Positions 13,333 to 22,116 of a stretch of 27,058 nucleotides of DNA are shown here, one piece after another. Positions within the stretch are counted from its first letter, which is position 1. Every line of letters begins with the position of its first letter. The stretch is from IMG/VR virus record IMGVR_UViG_3300042295_000140, positions 1-27,058 of that record. One strand, 5' to 3'. This stretch comes from a virus. The notes beneath the pieces are model-generated. The model searched no databases. It had not been told where the DNA came from and saw nothing but the letters and a program-made list of their open reading frames with translations. The translations under genes and the position numbers were made by a program.

Positions 13333-13498
13333 CGTTCACTATCAAGCCGAAGAGGTGCCAGTCATCCTGTCCTACAGGAGTGACTTAGTCGTGAGCGTGG
13401 AAATCAATACCGAAGTAGGGGATGAACTCCACATCGTCCTAAATCGCCGTATGGCGGCTGATCTTAGGAATATGCTGGATATCTACCTAGATGGGTGA
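13322..13498 (+). CDS. Possible small plus-strand protein
   Basis: This is the only plausible plus-strand gene in the window. The C-terminal part reads as protein: VVSVEINTEVGDELHIVLNR then MAADLRNMLDIYLDG, a beta-beta-alpha pattern. The start is uncertain. GTG 13322 (58 residues) has no ribosome-binding site; GTG 13391 (36 residues) is preceded by AGGAGTGA 7 nt upstream and is the best-supported start, though the preceding codons (VPVILSYRSDL) also look strand-like. The stop codon TGA at 13496-13498 is the first base triplet of a strong hairpin, as expected for two convergent genes sharing a bidirectional terminator. I recognise no family. Confidence 0.42.
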   Translation: MYPHVHYQAEEVPVILSYRSDLVVSVEINTEVGDELHIVLNRRMAADLRNMLDIYLDG

Positions 13499-13531
13499 GA
13501 GGCCCCTCAGGGCGGACTGAGGGGCCTCTCA
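13496..13531. terminator. Bidirectional hairpin terminator, 15-bp stem
   Basis: The arms TGAGAGGCCCCTCAG (13496-13510) and CTGAGGGGCCTCTCA (13517-13531) are perfectly complementary around the 6-nt loop GGCGGA. No U-tract follows on either strand, as is often seen in actinobacterial terminators. It lies 33 bp downstream of the last gene of the leftward tail operon and overlaps the stop of the convergent small gene, so it probably ends transcription from both sides and insulates the replication operon. Confidence 0.75.
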
Positions 13532-13563
13532 GGACGCTGACAGTACGGGAAAGGGGAACCGTA

Positions 13564-14409
13564 CTAATAGACGAGTGCAGCCTGCTTGGCGGTAAGCAAG
13601 CGCATCTCAGCCTTTCCGTCAGCGTCGATCTTGACTAGGTAGAATCTTCCTACAGGAGTAGATGATTTAGTATCATACTCCTGTACAGGTTCTTGTACAA
13701 GTACTGACTCTGCGACCTCTTCCGGTGTGACCGGAACGGTCCCCATGAGTACATCGATCATGGAATCCTTTGAGCGCATATCCCTAGGAACTAGTCCACG
13801 GCTCTGAACCATGGTCTTAAGTTCGGTGAGATTCAACTCCATGAGATCTTCTCGGGTGAAATCAATCTCGTCCTCATTAGAGGATTCGATGTTGATATAG
13901 AAGTCCTCGGCAGTTGGAGTCTCCAGCGGCTCAGCAATTGTCTCTTCCTCAGGTACTTCTTCAAAGGTGATCTCCACCATCTGATTACCGAGGTCATAGA
14001 CAGGGATACCTAGATCGATGAACTTCTCAATAGCGCTGAGGACTTCTTCGTCACTATCAAGATCATCAGACAGGATAAGGACAGCACGTTCCTCATCAGG
14101 TTGAGGACGGACCCTAGTCAGTTTGACGGTAAAAGCCGTTGGACTCTTGACGAAATGACAATAGTCAGCCTTGTCAGTCCACTCAGGGATTGCTAAATCA
14201 CCCGAATCCGATGTGACGTATTCAAATGGAACTGAGTTCTTGATAGACCATTGGACGATGTCCTTGTAGGTATCAGACATATCCTGATCCCCATCAACAA
14301 AGATCATCCAAAAATCCTCATCCTCTTCAACCGCATCAGACAGGCTGGAAAGTGACGACAGGACTTCCTTCTTATTGGCATTACCGTTACCGATAAGTGT
14401 GTATAGCAT
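13564..14409 (-). CDS. Acidic protein with SAP-like domain, last gene of tail operon
   Basis: The 281-residue protein is strongly acidic. The N-terminal 150 residues look alpha/beta (MLYTLIGNGNANKKEVL, WMIFVDGDQDMSDTYKDIVQ, AVLILSDDLDSDEEVLSAIE), possibly two Rossmann-like repeats. Residues 185-222 (TREDLMELNLTELKTMVQSR then GLVPRDMRSKDSMIDVLMG) match the SAP/HeH helix-extended-loop-helix pattern, a nucleic-acid-binding motif. The C-terminus TPVGRFYLVKIDADGKAEMR is strand-rich. I do not recognise a family or function. GGAG lies 5 nt before the ATG, 12 bp after the membrane protein gene. The position after the tail genes suggests a late function, but SAP domains also occur in phage nucleases and regulators. 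Confidence 0.6.
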   Translation of the reverse strand: MLYTLIGNGNANKKEVLSSLSSLSDAVEEDEDFWMIFVDGDQDMSDTYKDIVQWSIKNSVPFEYVTSDSGDLAIPEWTDKADYCHFVKSPTAFTVKLTRVRPQPDEERAVLILSDDLDSDEEVLSAIEKFIDLGIPVYDLGNQMVEITFEEVPEEETIAEPLETPTAEDFYINIESSNEDEIDFTREDLMELNLTELKTMVQSRGLVPRDMRSKDSMIDVLMGTVPVTPEEVAESVLVQEPVQEYDTKSSTPVGRFYLVKIDADGKAEMRLLTAKQAALVY

Positions 14410-14421
14410 TTCTTCTCCCTT

Positions 14422-14673
14422 TTAGCGACGACGCATGATCGTGGACAAAGCCTCATCAGACTTGGCGATGAGAAGATTCTCAGCCATCTGAAGGAAGGCG
14501 ACAATACCCGCAACTCCAAGCGGAGCAAACCACTTGTAGTTATCCCACGGGAGCATAACGATCACAGAAAGAGCCAACTGGATGATGCCCCATAGCCATG
14601 CTGGTGCATCTACCCAAGTTTGTAGAAGACGTACTATCCAAAAGACCCCTAGGGCCATCAATACATAGTCCAT
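14422..14673 (-). CDS. Small membrane protein, possible holin
   Basis: The 83-residue product has three likely membrane segments: VLMALGVFWIVRLLQTWV (4-21), WLWGIIQLALSVIVMLPW (26-43) and WFAPLGVAGIVAFLQMAENL (48-67), then a charged, basic tail ending STIMRRR. Size, three helices and a positively charged C-terminus fit holins, and it follows the tail fibre gene in the late operon. No separate endolysin is found beside it; the only wall-degrading domains here belong to tail proteins, so the assignment is tentative. The ribosome-binding site (GGAA) is weak. The 69-bp gap upstream contains small AACCT/AGGTT inverted repeats. Confidence 0.5.
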   Translation of the reverse strand: MDYVLMALGVFWIVRLLQTWVDAPAWLWGIIQLALSVIVMLPWDNYKWFAPLGVAGIVAFLQMAENLLIAKSDEALSTIMRRR

Positions 14674-14742
14674 TGCGTTCCGTTCAATGTGTGGTCAGTT
14701 GTGCATTTCGAAACCTAGCAAGGTTCCGAGTTGTTTGCAACC

Positions 14743-16239
14743 TTAGATTGCACCAAGGTTGAAGTCAAGCGAACTATCAATTGTGCTGACCGGAGTACCA
14801 TTAACGTCAGAGATGGGGTAATAGGCATCTCCTACCCAGTTAAGTGGAGTCACGTTAGTAACTGCGTCCCAATGCGCTGTTATGTTAGATCCAGTGGGGG
14901 ACCACTCTTCCAACAATCCCGGCTTGTATAGGTTATCAAGAGTGTCGTAGTCACCTAGCAACCGAGCACGAGTGTTTTCATAGTTGTTGTACCACATAGA
15001 AAAGTGACTATTGGCGTAGGTAGACCCGCCCATCCAGCGGTAATCGCCGGGAAGACTCAGCGTTGAGTTCCCATCAAAATACTCATACTGACCCTCGTGT
15101 GGGTCGATAAGTACATCATCTACCCAAAGAGTAGAACCTGAGTATTCAATTCGGAGCATAAGATCAGATACGTCGTCCGGTATTTGGATGAGTGCCGTAA
15201 ACTTCTTAAACCCTGAAGTCGAAGTGCCCCCACCAAGCACTTCGGCTGCTCTGTTTCTGATGTAAATAGAACCGCTGGCATCTGCTGGACGAATAACAAT
15301 ACCGAAATACAACTCAGTTGTTTCTTCAGTAGAACCATTTCCGCTCGCATAGAAACTAATTGAGTACCAGTCGTTAACTACTGGGAATAGGTTAGATTCC
15401 AGCACCAACCGCTCTGACCCACCGGAAGAGAGGACCTTTCCACAGTACGGACGTTCAGTACCTCCAACACCTGCTGGAGTAGGTGTAGAACCTGCACGGC
15501 TAAGAGTCGCTGAACCGGAACCCGACTCACGACCTGCTCTCCAATATGGAACGGGAGCAGAAGATCGTTCAAAGGAAGGGTTTGCTACAAAGTTAATCCT
15601 CTGTGGCTGAACCCAAATGTGCTGAGCATGCGCCCCTTCCCAAACGGGTGTGGAAAGGCTCAAAAGGGTATATCCGACCGAGAATACTTCCGTTGAAGTG
15701 TCATATCCGATTATGTACTGTTCTCCGATTACAGCGCCTGTTTCAAACTGTCCATATACGGATTGATAGTGAGCGACTGTGTCGGGACCGATACCTTGAG
15801 TCGATGCGAACAGTACTGGATTAGTTACACCGCCGTGTGGACCTACTAGATAGAACACTGCGGAAGAGACTAGGGCCTGTGATGGGTCGTTATCGACGTA
15901 CCAACCAGCACCATCCTCCACTGATACAAATATTCCATCGCCATCAACAACCTGTAATCCTTCTAAATCTCCGCCAAGTGTGATCTTTGTAAGGTAAAAA
16001 CTTGATGGAGCACCATCGATAGAAGTCTGCTCAGTAAGCAATAACTGTGTCTTTACCCATTCCGGGTATGCGTCAAGGTCGCTAATACTTTCAATATCAG
16101 CGAATCTTGCTGCTTCATCTTCAGAGAATAAAGGGGATCGGCTATACAAAAACACTTTAACTTGTTGCGATCCATCCCAAGTGATTGTGTCGTAATTACT
16201 CTTAAACCAATCGGTAAGAATCATTGTGGAAGTAGTCAT
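14743..16239 (-). CDS. Tail fibre-like protein with carbohydrate-binding module
   Basis: The 498-residue protein is probably the receptor-binding or minor tail protein. Residues 1-210 are strand-rich and unrecognised. Residues about 214-383 read like a CBM4/9-type jelly roll: RINFVANPSFERSSAPVPYW (214-233), SISFYASGNGS and STLWVDDVLIDP. The motif NxxFExxxxxxW...G...W...VDDV is typical of that fold, which binds cell-surface polysaccharide. The C-terminal part (YEYFDGNSTLS, then a YANS-rich stretch) is probably a further beta domain. GGGTGA is 6 nt before the ATG, overlapping the stop of the gpI-like gene 6 bp upstream. It ends the baseplate gene series, where fibre genes are usual. Specificity cannot be predicted from sequence. 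Confidence 0.68.
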   Translation of the reverse strand: MTTSTMILTDWFKSNYDTITWDGSQQVKVFLYSRSPLFSEDEAARFADIESISDLDAYPEWVKTQLLLTEQTSIDGAPSSFYLTKITLGGDLEGLQVVDGDGIFVSVEDGAGWYVDNDPSQALVSSAVFYLVGPHGGVTNPVLFASTQGIGPDTVAHYQSVYGQFETGAVIGEQYIIGYDTSTEVFSVGYTLLSLSTPVWEGAHAQHIWVQPQRINFVANPSFERSSAPVPYWRAGRESGSGSATLSRAGSTPTPAGVGGTERPYCGKVLSSGGSERLVLESNLFPVVNDWYSISFYASGNGSTEETTELYFGIVIRPADASGSIYIRNRAAEVLGGGTSTSGFKKFTALIQIPDDVSDLMLRIEYSGSTLWVDDVLIDPHEGQYEYFDGNSTLSLPGDYRWMGGSTYANSHFSMWYNNYENTRARLLGDYDTLDNLYKPGLLEEWSPTGSNITAHWDAVTNVTPLNWVGDAYYPISDVNGTPVSTIDSSLDFNLGAI

Positions 16240-16245
16240 ACGTTT

Positions 16246-18153
16246 TCACCCCAGCAGGTAAGAAGATCCAAGGAGTTCATTAGGAACACCGAGAGTAAGT
16301 GTTGTATCAGGCTCTACTGCGAACTGGGAAGCAGAGTTCAATTGAGGGCTAAACATACATGCAGCGATATGTCGCTCATAGGAGTTATTAAAAGCGATAT
16401 ACGGAACAGCGTATACATATTCCTCACCACGAAGAGATAGTGGAGACTCAGACTGAACTGAATATCTGACTAGGTTAGTAGTATCGGCACCATTTGCGGT
16501 AGAAGTAATTTGCTTGCTGAATGAGATGAAATCGTCATTGATATCAAAAGTATGATTAGCCGGTAAATTGAACCACATAACGCCAGCCGTTACGTTTGCA
16601 GCAGTGCTACCGGGGTCAGTACCAAGGCGCTTAGCGTAGAACGAAAACGTATAGATATTGCCCGAGTCACAGCGGATACCATGAAACTGGGGGTAAAACG
16701 ATACGTCTTCCACTAGGTAGAATCGGTTAATAACTTCCCCTACGCCTAGACCGCACATAAGTAGAAGCCCTTTATCGGCAGAAGCAGCAGTACCATCTGA
16801 TGCGTTATCGTCAGGATTATAGGTAGCGTAAAGCGCACGTTTCCTAATAGAAGGAGAGTTAGCCTCATCGACCGTTGCGATATCGATTGGGTTCCAATCC
16901 GTCGCCGTAGCGCCCCATTCTTCTGAGTTAACGAACGTATCCTCGGTACCTACAAGGCTTCCCCAAGACCCAGTATTAAATACAAACTCAGCGTCATCCG
17001 TGAGATTCATCATATTGACTCCCTCAAGAATTTTGTTGTTGTACTTAGTGCTTGCTAGAGCCAACTTCTGAATTCCTCGGGTACTTCCACGCTCGTCATA
17101 CAACTTGTTGACGGTAGCCAACAGTGACCTATACCTAACGTCTCCGAGACCTTCCTCTGCGTCTACGCCCATGTTGGTTTCTCCAAGGGCATGGAGTAGG
17201 CCCTCGTGAACGTAATCCACGTTGTATACGTTCTCTACGCCTTCCGCAAGGGTACGGGTGTAGTCAGCCTCAAATCCTATTGCCCGAACAAGTCGCTCAA
17301 GAACTCCTGCCTGACCAGTACCGGCAACGAACTCCCGGTCTTTAATACGGTAGTAGGGAGGAATTAGATCGTAAAAAGTCTCAAAGTGCTTGTAGTTATT
17401 AGGAACAAGAGCCTCAGTGGAACCACCTGACACCCACCGAGCACTACTGTAACTACCCTTAATATAGAAGAACAGCGTGTAGTAATACCAGCGACCGGAG
17501 GGTAGATTACGGTCGTACAGACTTTGCGATGATGCTACTGGACGCTGGAATTCATTATCCGCAGCAGCAGGCTGGGTCTCCATAACCATAGGGACCTGAA
17601 GATTTCCGCTATAGGAAAATACGTCCGTATATTTACGCTCAAAGATTTTCTGACCATCAAGCGGTGTCATCGGGTAACCAAATGCAGATCTAGTAACCGC
17701 CACTAGTGGTGTGAGTCCGGCTTCTACATCATCAAGAACTTTCTTATTGACTACGTCATCTACGCCCCAAACGATTCGGGTAGTGTTGTAATCCCAAGGT
17801 TCAATATAGAAGGTAGTTCTAGTAGACAGTGAGTCAATGATTGTGTCGGAAGGCTGGTACCTGACATACGCAGGAGCCGGTACCGTTGCGATACCGGTAG
17901 GAGACACGGCTGTAGAACTAACGTCGGCGCTAACAAGAGTGTAGGTAAAAGTTGTATCGCTAAGTATCTCTTTGATGGTAAATGATCCATCAAATACATC
18001 ATCTACGCCTGAGATAAGTACAGTCCACCCGGCGGCAAAATTGTGATCGCTATCAGTTGTGATGAGGGCGACGTTGGTAGTTAGAGACTTAAAAGTGATA
18101 GATGCGGTCGCTGACCTAACAACATCAACATCGGTCTCAAAAATAGAACTCAT
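16246..18153 (-). CDS. P2 gpI-like baseplate/tail protein, fused to beta modules
   Basis: The 635-residue protein has three parts. Residues 14-92 form a beta module (WTVLISGVDDVFDGSFTIKE, then TTFTYTLVSADVSS) matching repeats in the gpJ-like protein encoded before it. Residues about 255-370 resemble P2 gpI: FYDLIPPYYRIKDRE, LERLVRAIGFEADYTRTLAE, YRSLLATVNKLYDERGSTRG. The C-terminal 240 residues include YTFSFYAKR and other strands like a carbohydrate-binding jelly roll. gpI homologues form part of the baseplate wedge and connect the fibres. The next gene is the fibre-like protein, in keeping with that role. The ATG overlaps the stop of the gpJ-like gene (ATGA). Its length, about three times that of P2 gpI, reflects the added modules. 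Confidence 0.75.
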   Translation of the reverse strand: MSSIFETDVDVVRSATASITFKSLTTNVALITTDSDHNFAAGWTVLISGVDDVFDGSFTIKEILSDTTFTYTLVSADVSSTAVSPTGIATVPAPAYVRYQPSDTIIDSLSTRTTFYIEPWDYNTTRIVWGVDDVVNKKVLDDVEAGLTPLVAVTRSAFGYPMTPLDGQKIFERKYTDVFSYSGNLQVPMVMETQPAAADNEFQRPVASSQSLYDRNLPSGRWYYYTLFFYIKGSYSSARWVSGGSTEALVPNNYKHFETFYDLIPPYYRIKDREFVAGTGQAGVLERLVRAIGFEADYTRTLAEGVENVYNVDYVHEGLLHALGETNMGVDAEEGLGDVRYRSLLATVNKLYDERGSTRGIQKLALASTKYNNKILEGVNMMNLTDDAEFVFNTGSWGSLVGTEDTFVNSEEWGATATDWNPIDIATVDEANSPSIRKRALYATYNPDDNASDGTAASADKGLLLMCGLGVGEVINRFYLVEDVSFYPQFHGIRCDSGNIYTFSFYAKRLGTDPGSTAANVTAGVMWFNLPANHTFDINDDFISFSKQITSTANGADTTNLVRYSVQSESPLSLRGEEYVYAVPYIAFNNSYERHIAACMFSPQLNSASQFAVEPDTTLTLGVPNELLGSSYLLG

Positions 18154-20462
18154 GTGTTCACCAAACCGCCGCTAGCGATTACCCAACCCGTCGTATGAAT
18201 AGTGTCAATATCAGGATCAATACGAGGCAGGTTATACGACGGAGTTTCAATATCCTCGATGGGACCAGTCTCCCCGGTGATCTTCAACGTATCAAGGGTG
18301 ATGTAGTCAACACCCTCTACGGCTAGAGCGGCCCTGTACACATCTCCAATAGAAATTCTCTTGCCAAAACTTACGTTGTCATATGCGAAGATGTTTTCAA
18401 TAGCAGCCTGTACTGCCGCTCTTACGCTTTCCCGGTTATACAGAGGACGAACCTGTACGTTCATCTTTACGTTTACGTTGGTCCACTCAACAGGCTCTCC
18501 GTAAACAACGGAACCAATCAACTTCTTGTCACTCAAGTATGACTCAAGAGAGTTGATAAGAAGTTGCATTTCAGCACTAGTAGTAGTGATCGTACCCGTG
18601 GTCGCCTGAGCCTCAAGAATATCGGAGGCTGTTGTGTCATACGAAATACCCGCAGCGCCCGTAACTGTTCCCGACGTAACAGCGGCGCTAGAAACATTTG
18701 CATTAGTTTTCTTATAGGAAATATCGTACCTAGCGTTGATGCTATCGTAAGTGATTTCACTAATAACATGGGTACCGTCAAATACAGCATCTGAGATAGA
18801 AACAGTGATTGGTTGCCCAATCACGAAACTTCCCACGGCAGCAACTGAGATACTGGCCTTATTGGAGGAGAGTACCTTGTTAACCACATTAACAGGGCTG
18901 CCTGTGTAAAAAACCTTAGTAGTCTTAACACTACCGTTTAGACCAGTGCCGATTGCCGTGGCATAAACCGTCTGACCCACACTTAGGTTTAAAGAATCTG
19001 AGATAACGACGGTGGCGACCCCCGAGTTGACGTACCTAATAGAGGCATCGCTAGTGACATACCCTACTGATTCTGAACTAGAAGCCACTCGGACATACAC
19101 AGCCGTGTAATTCTCACCATATGCAATTGCCTTGGTAATACCGGGAACCTGTAGGGCTAAATTGACATAATCATCAATAGTGACTGCTCGTTGCTTAAGT
19201 GATGCTGAGCGAGGGATCGAATAGCGCATAGATTCGATGGATTCAATATCAGCACCGCCTACAGGTGCGGCTGTATTAGTTACCGTCACACCGCTTTGGG
19301 TAGCGTAATCGTTATTAAGAACGGTAATTGTGTTAACGCCTAGGCTATTTGCACTTACACCTGACCCGTAGCGATAACTTACATAAATATCTACGTTCGT
19401 CGGAGGTACACGCCCTGAAGAGTTATCACCGAATAGAACATGCGTGTAGTTGTTATCGTCTACATATGTGACAAATGCGGACTGGGTAGGAGTTGCTAGA
19501 GATATCTTGTCCACACGAGACCACTGTACAACCTGTCCGCCTTCCCTTGTATATACCTGAACTGTCCGATCGATAACGCCCGGATTAGCCAATACAAACT
19601 CTGCGTTAGGGACACCCTTACTGACACCGGCCAGTGTAGGTGTGATAGATGCACCTTCAGACGCTGCGGTAAGTCGTGACACCGAATACACAGTCGAACC
19701 CGTGCTAACAGGCTTACCTGCCGTAGTATCTAGCGTAACGTCGAAGTTGAGTTCAAAAACGGTCACGCTGCCGCTTGAGTCGGGAGCCGTAGTCACATAG
19801 GTTCCTGCCGGAATAATTACTACGCTTCCGGTAGTCACCGTAGGGCTTCCACTAATAGTCGCTTCTCCGGTAGCGGTGGATACGACGCTATAAGTAATAT
19901 CAACAGCCGTGGTATTTGCTGGACTCTTGACAGAGTCAACCACAAAGATTCCATCGTAAGGAGTACCGACACCCGATACGGTAATCGTCTGACCGATCAC
20001 CATATTTACAGCGTAAGTATCATTGGAGATTTCCATACGAACAACGCCGTTTTCTACGGAAGCACTGTTTACGTCGTAGGTGTATACCGGAATAGATCCG
20101 CCCGGAAGACTGGCGGTGTCCCATTGCCAAGTAAATGACAAGGGTACGGTGGCTGCTCGCTGGCCTAATGGCGTGTATCCAAACATGTCAGCGATATACA
20201 TGACGCTCTGACGGCGAATAGCCGTCCCTAGGAAAGCCTCCGAAGCGACACGGTCAACGTAGTAGTTAGTAACGTCACCTGAGTACGCATACAGTTCCAG
20301 CAATAGGGTACCGAAGTCTCCAGTTTCCCCTACTGTCTGCCACTCAGGGAGGAGGCCCTTAGCAAGCCCGACCAGCATAGATCGGATAGACTTGTAATCA
20401 CGGCTCGTGTAATCAAGAACGATCCTGTTAGTGGATGAAGATGTTGTGGCGATGGTGCTCAC
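18150..20462 (-). CDS. Baseplate wedge protein, P2 gpJ-like
   Basis: The 770-residue protein has the N-terminal signature of gpJ/T4 gp6 proteins: LDYTSRDYKSIRSMLVGLAK (16-35), WQTVGETGDFGTLLLELYAY (41-60), DRVASEAFLGTAIRRQSVMY (70-89) and LGQRAATVPL. Core segments GVSKGVPNAEF, THVLFGDNSSGRVPP and VYTREGGQVVQW, and the C-terminal VNVKMNVQVRPLYNRESVRA, also fit. Three copies of a beta module (about 137-205, 477-530 and 533-602; G.T.(T/V)...G....DG...V..V) are inserted, making it longer than P2 gpJ (about 300). It should form the baseplate wedge with gp25 and gpI. Its start overlaps the gp25 stop by 4 bp. Confidence 0.88.
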   Translation of the reverse strand: MSTIATTSSSTNRIVLDYTSRDYKSIRSMLVGLAKGLLPEWQTVGETGDFGTLLLELYAYSGDVTNYYVDRVASEAFLGTAIRRQSVMYIADMFGYTPLGQRAATVPLSFTWQWDTASLPGGSIPVYTYDVNSASVENGVVRMEISNDTYAVNMVIGQTITVSGVGTPYDGIFVVDSVKSPANTTAVDITYSVVSTATGEATISGSPTVTTGSVVIIPAGTYVTTAPDSSGSVTVFELNFDVTLDTTAGKPVSTGSTVYSVSRLTAASEGASITPTLAGVSKGVPNAEFVLANPGVIDRTVQVYTREGGQVVQWSRVDKISLATPTQSAFVTYVDDNNYTHVLFGDNSSGRVPPTNVDIYVSYRYGSGVSANSLGVNTITVLNNDYATQSGVTVTNTAAPVGGADIESIESMRYSIPRSASLKQRAVTIDDYVNLALQVPGITKAIAYGENYTAVYVRVASSSESVGYVTSDASIRYVNSGVATVVISDSLNLSVGQTVYATAIGTGLNGSVKTTKVFYTGSPVNVVNKVLSSNKASISVAAVGSFVIGQPITVSISDAVFDGTHVISEITYDSINARYDISYKKTNANVSSAAVTSGTVTGAAGISYDTTASDILEAQATTGTITTTSAEMQLLINSLESYLSDKKLIGSVVYGEPVEWTNVNVKMNVQVRPLYNRESVRAAVQAAIENIFAYDNVSFGKRISIGDVYRAALAVEGVDYITLDTLKITGETGPIEDIETPSYNLPRIDPDIDTIHTTGWVIASGGLVNT

Positions 20463-20851
20463 TGGGCACTCCCTGTACTGTCTGCGGACATGTCAAGGCC
20501 GACGGTAACGCTGGACTCGGGCATGTAACTAGAGGATTTGTAATGAACGTCAATGAATACCACGTTGGGTTCTGCGTCAGATACGTCTACTTCGACGCTC
20601 TTGATGAACGAACGTGGTACGAATTGGACCAGTCTATCACGGACATATGCTGCCGTATCCTGACGCTCCAACATGTCTGATGGATCAAACAGGACTGACT
20701 GAATATCGCAACCCCAGTCGGGGTGCATTACCCGCTCGCCCTGATTAGTTGTCAGAGCGTCGATGACCTGATTCCTGACAATACGATCGTAGTTGTCAGT
20801 CATAGTCAGTGTTCCATTAGAAATGGAAAGTGGGATATCAAAGGCTTTCAT
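20459..20851 (-). CDS. GPW/gp25-like baseplate wedge protein
   Basis: This 130-residue protein matches the size and signature of the GPW/gp25 family: a short N-terminal strand, IVRNQVIDALTTNQGERVMH (24-43) followed by PDWGCDIQSVLFDP. The GERVM.P..G motif is the family hallmark. Next come YVRDRLVQFVPRSFIKSVEV and VVFIDVHYKSS, the usual strands. The family is historically named lysozyme-like but acts structurally: gp25 joins the baseplate wedge to the tail sheath start and helps trigger sheath contraction. That supports a contractile-tail phage. AGGA lies 7 nt before the ATG. The gpD-like hub precedes it and the gpJ-like wedge follows, the standard order. Confidence 0.9.
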   Translation of the reverse strand: MKAFDIPLSISNGTLTMTDNYDRIVRNQVIDALTTNQGERVMHPDWGCDIQSVLFDPSDMLERQDTAAYVRDRLVQFVPRSFIKSVEVDVSDAEPNVVFIDVHYKSSSYMPESSVTVGLDMSADSTGSAQ

Positions 20852-20855
20852 ATCA

Positions 20856-22112
20856 TTATCCTAACAAGCCGTTCTGAATTACAGGAGTAGCCATACCGGG
20901 AGGGACGATAAACGGGGGAACGGGATCAGAGACCCTAAGGGTATCTCTGATGAACTCAGGAGTTCTCCAAGTAGATTCCCAGTAAGTCTTAGGAGGAGTT
21001 CCACGGACTGTTTTTACTAGACGTGGACTCCCCTGATTAGTGCCCGACAGGGTTGTTCGATAATCAGTATTACTGAATCTCGTATTCAACGTATCACGGG
21101 CTAGATCTAGTGCTGTCTGAAAGGAGTTATTAGTGAACGAGTGTTCGACTCCTCTAACAAACCATACTCCGTCATATTCATTACGACCGGTAGGGTTACC
21201 ACTAACTTGTACAGATATGTTTACGCCGGGAACTATACTGGCGTTACCATTGATTCGTGCGGTGGCCTGCTGATTCCAAAAATCAATACGACGTTCCCAA
21301 GAGTCGCTGTAAATCTTCGCCATATCCCTGTCTTTGATAGGAGTATCAGTAGACATACGGTATGGGTAGGTACTTAGAGGTTGGGTGAGTCGTGCGGTAG
21401 TACCGTCAAAGTACCCGAATGAGGGCTTTACATTGTCTCTAATACGGAGAGATTGAGTAGTGGGATTGAAGTCAAGAAGTTGTCTTGACGGATCAAGTAC
21501 ATTGTCAGACTTTATGTATCTCTGACTAACTGCGCTCTCTGTTAGTACCCGTTTAGGATCTAACATCCGTACTATACCGTTATGGACATATAAGGCGTAC
21601 CCAAGTCGTGTAGCGAGGGTTTGGGCGAACTCCCAGTCGCTTTCCGTCGTCTGAGCCAGTGCAGGCCATACATATGTACTGTCTTCTACTTGACAGCCTA
21701 AATTGTGGTTGGAGACGATCTCCGCAAACACTGAGGATGCAGTTCGCTTAGGGAAAAATCTAGGCTGACCTGACTGCATAGGCCATGTAGTACCGAAGCA
21801 TGCGACATCAACAATAGTATCTTGTTGGTAATCCTGATTAGGATTAATAGTAATCACATAACCGTAGAACGTACCGCCTGAAAATCTAGGGCCGTATCGG
21901 AACGTAATTGGTTCCCCGACAAATCTATCTATCTGAGACTTGGTAAGTTGCGTCGTGATAATCGCAACCTCATGCTTATTTTCGGCATTAGACAACCGTA
22001 CCTGCTTCAATTCTGAAGAGGTAAGATTCAGCAGTTCTCCCTTAATTTCTACATCAGTGATGAGAATTTGCTGGAGAGAATTGAGTGCTGCGTTGTTTAA
22101 GGCTACGACCAT
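20856..22112 (-). CDS. Baseplate hub protein, gpD/gp27-like
   Basis: This 418-residue protein belongs to the late control gpD / VgrG / gp27 hub family. Key segments are ITFRYGPRFSGGTFYGYVIT, VACFGTTWPMQSGQPRFF, TASSVFAEIVSNHNL and especially ESDWEFAQTLATRLGYALYV followed by HNGIVRMLDPKR, the typical ...W.fa..lA...G...y...g.....dp motif. The later part (RINGNASIVPGVNISV, WFVRGVEHSFTNNSF) matches the final barrel. It forms the trimeric hub below the tail tube, to which the central spike attaches. The C-terminal 70 residues are proline-rich and may be flexible. It follows a LysM-like baseplate protein and precedes gp25. No dedicated spike gene (gpV) was found in the window. Confidence 0.85.
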   Translation of the reverse strand: MVVALNNAALNSLQQILITDVEIKGELLNLTSSELKQVRLSNAENKHEVAIITTQLTKSQIDRFVGEPITFRYGPRFSGGTFYGYVITINPNQDYQQDTIVDVACFGTTWPMQSGQPRFFPKRTASSVFAEIVSNHNLGCQVEDSTYVWPALAQTTESDWEFAQTLATRLGYALYVHNGIVRMLDPKRVLTESAVSQRYIKSDNVLDPSRQLLDFNPTTQSLRIRDNVKPSFGYFDGTTARLTQPLSTYPYRMSTDTPIKDRDMAKIYSDSWERRIDFWNQQATARINGNASIVPGVNISVQVSGNPTGRNEYDGVWFVRGVEHSFTNNSFQTALDLARDTLNTRFSNTDYRTTLSGTNQGSPRLVKTVRGTPPKTYWESTWRTPEFIRDTLRVSDPVPPFIVPPGMATPVIQNGLLG

Positions 22113-22116
22113 GGGA

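Noticed and set aside
14711-14761. AACCT/AGGTT inverted repeats after the fibre gene as a terminator
   Set aside because: Stems are 5-7 bp, no U-tract follows, and the gene downstream is probably co-transcribed.
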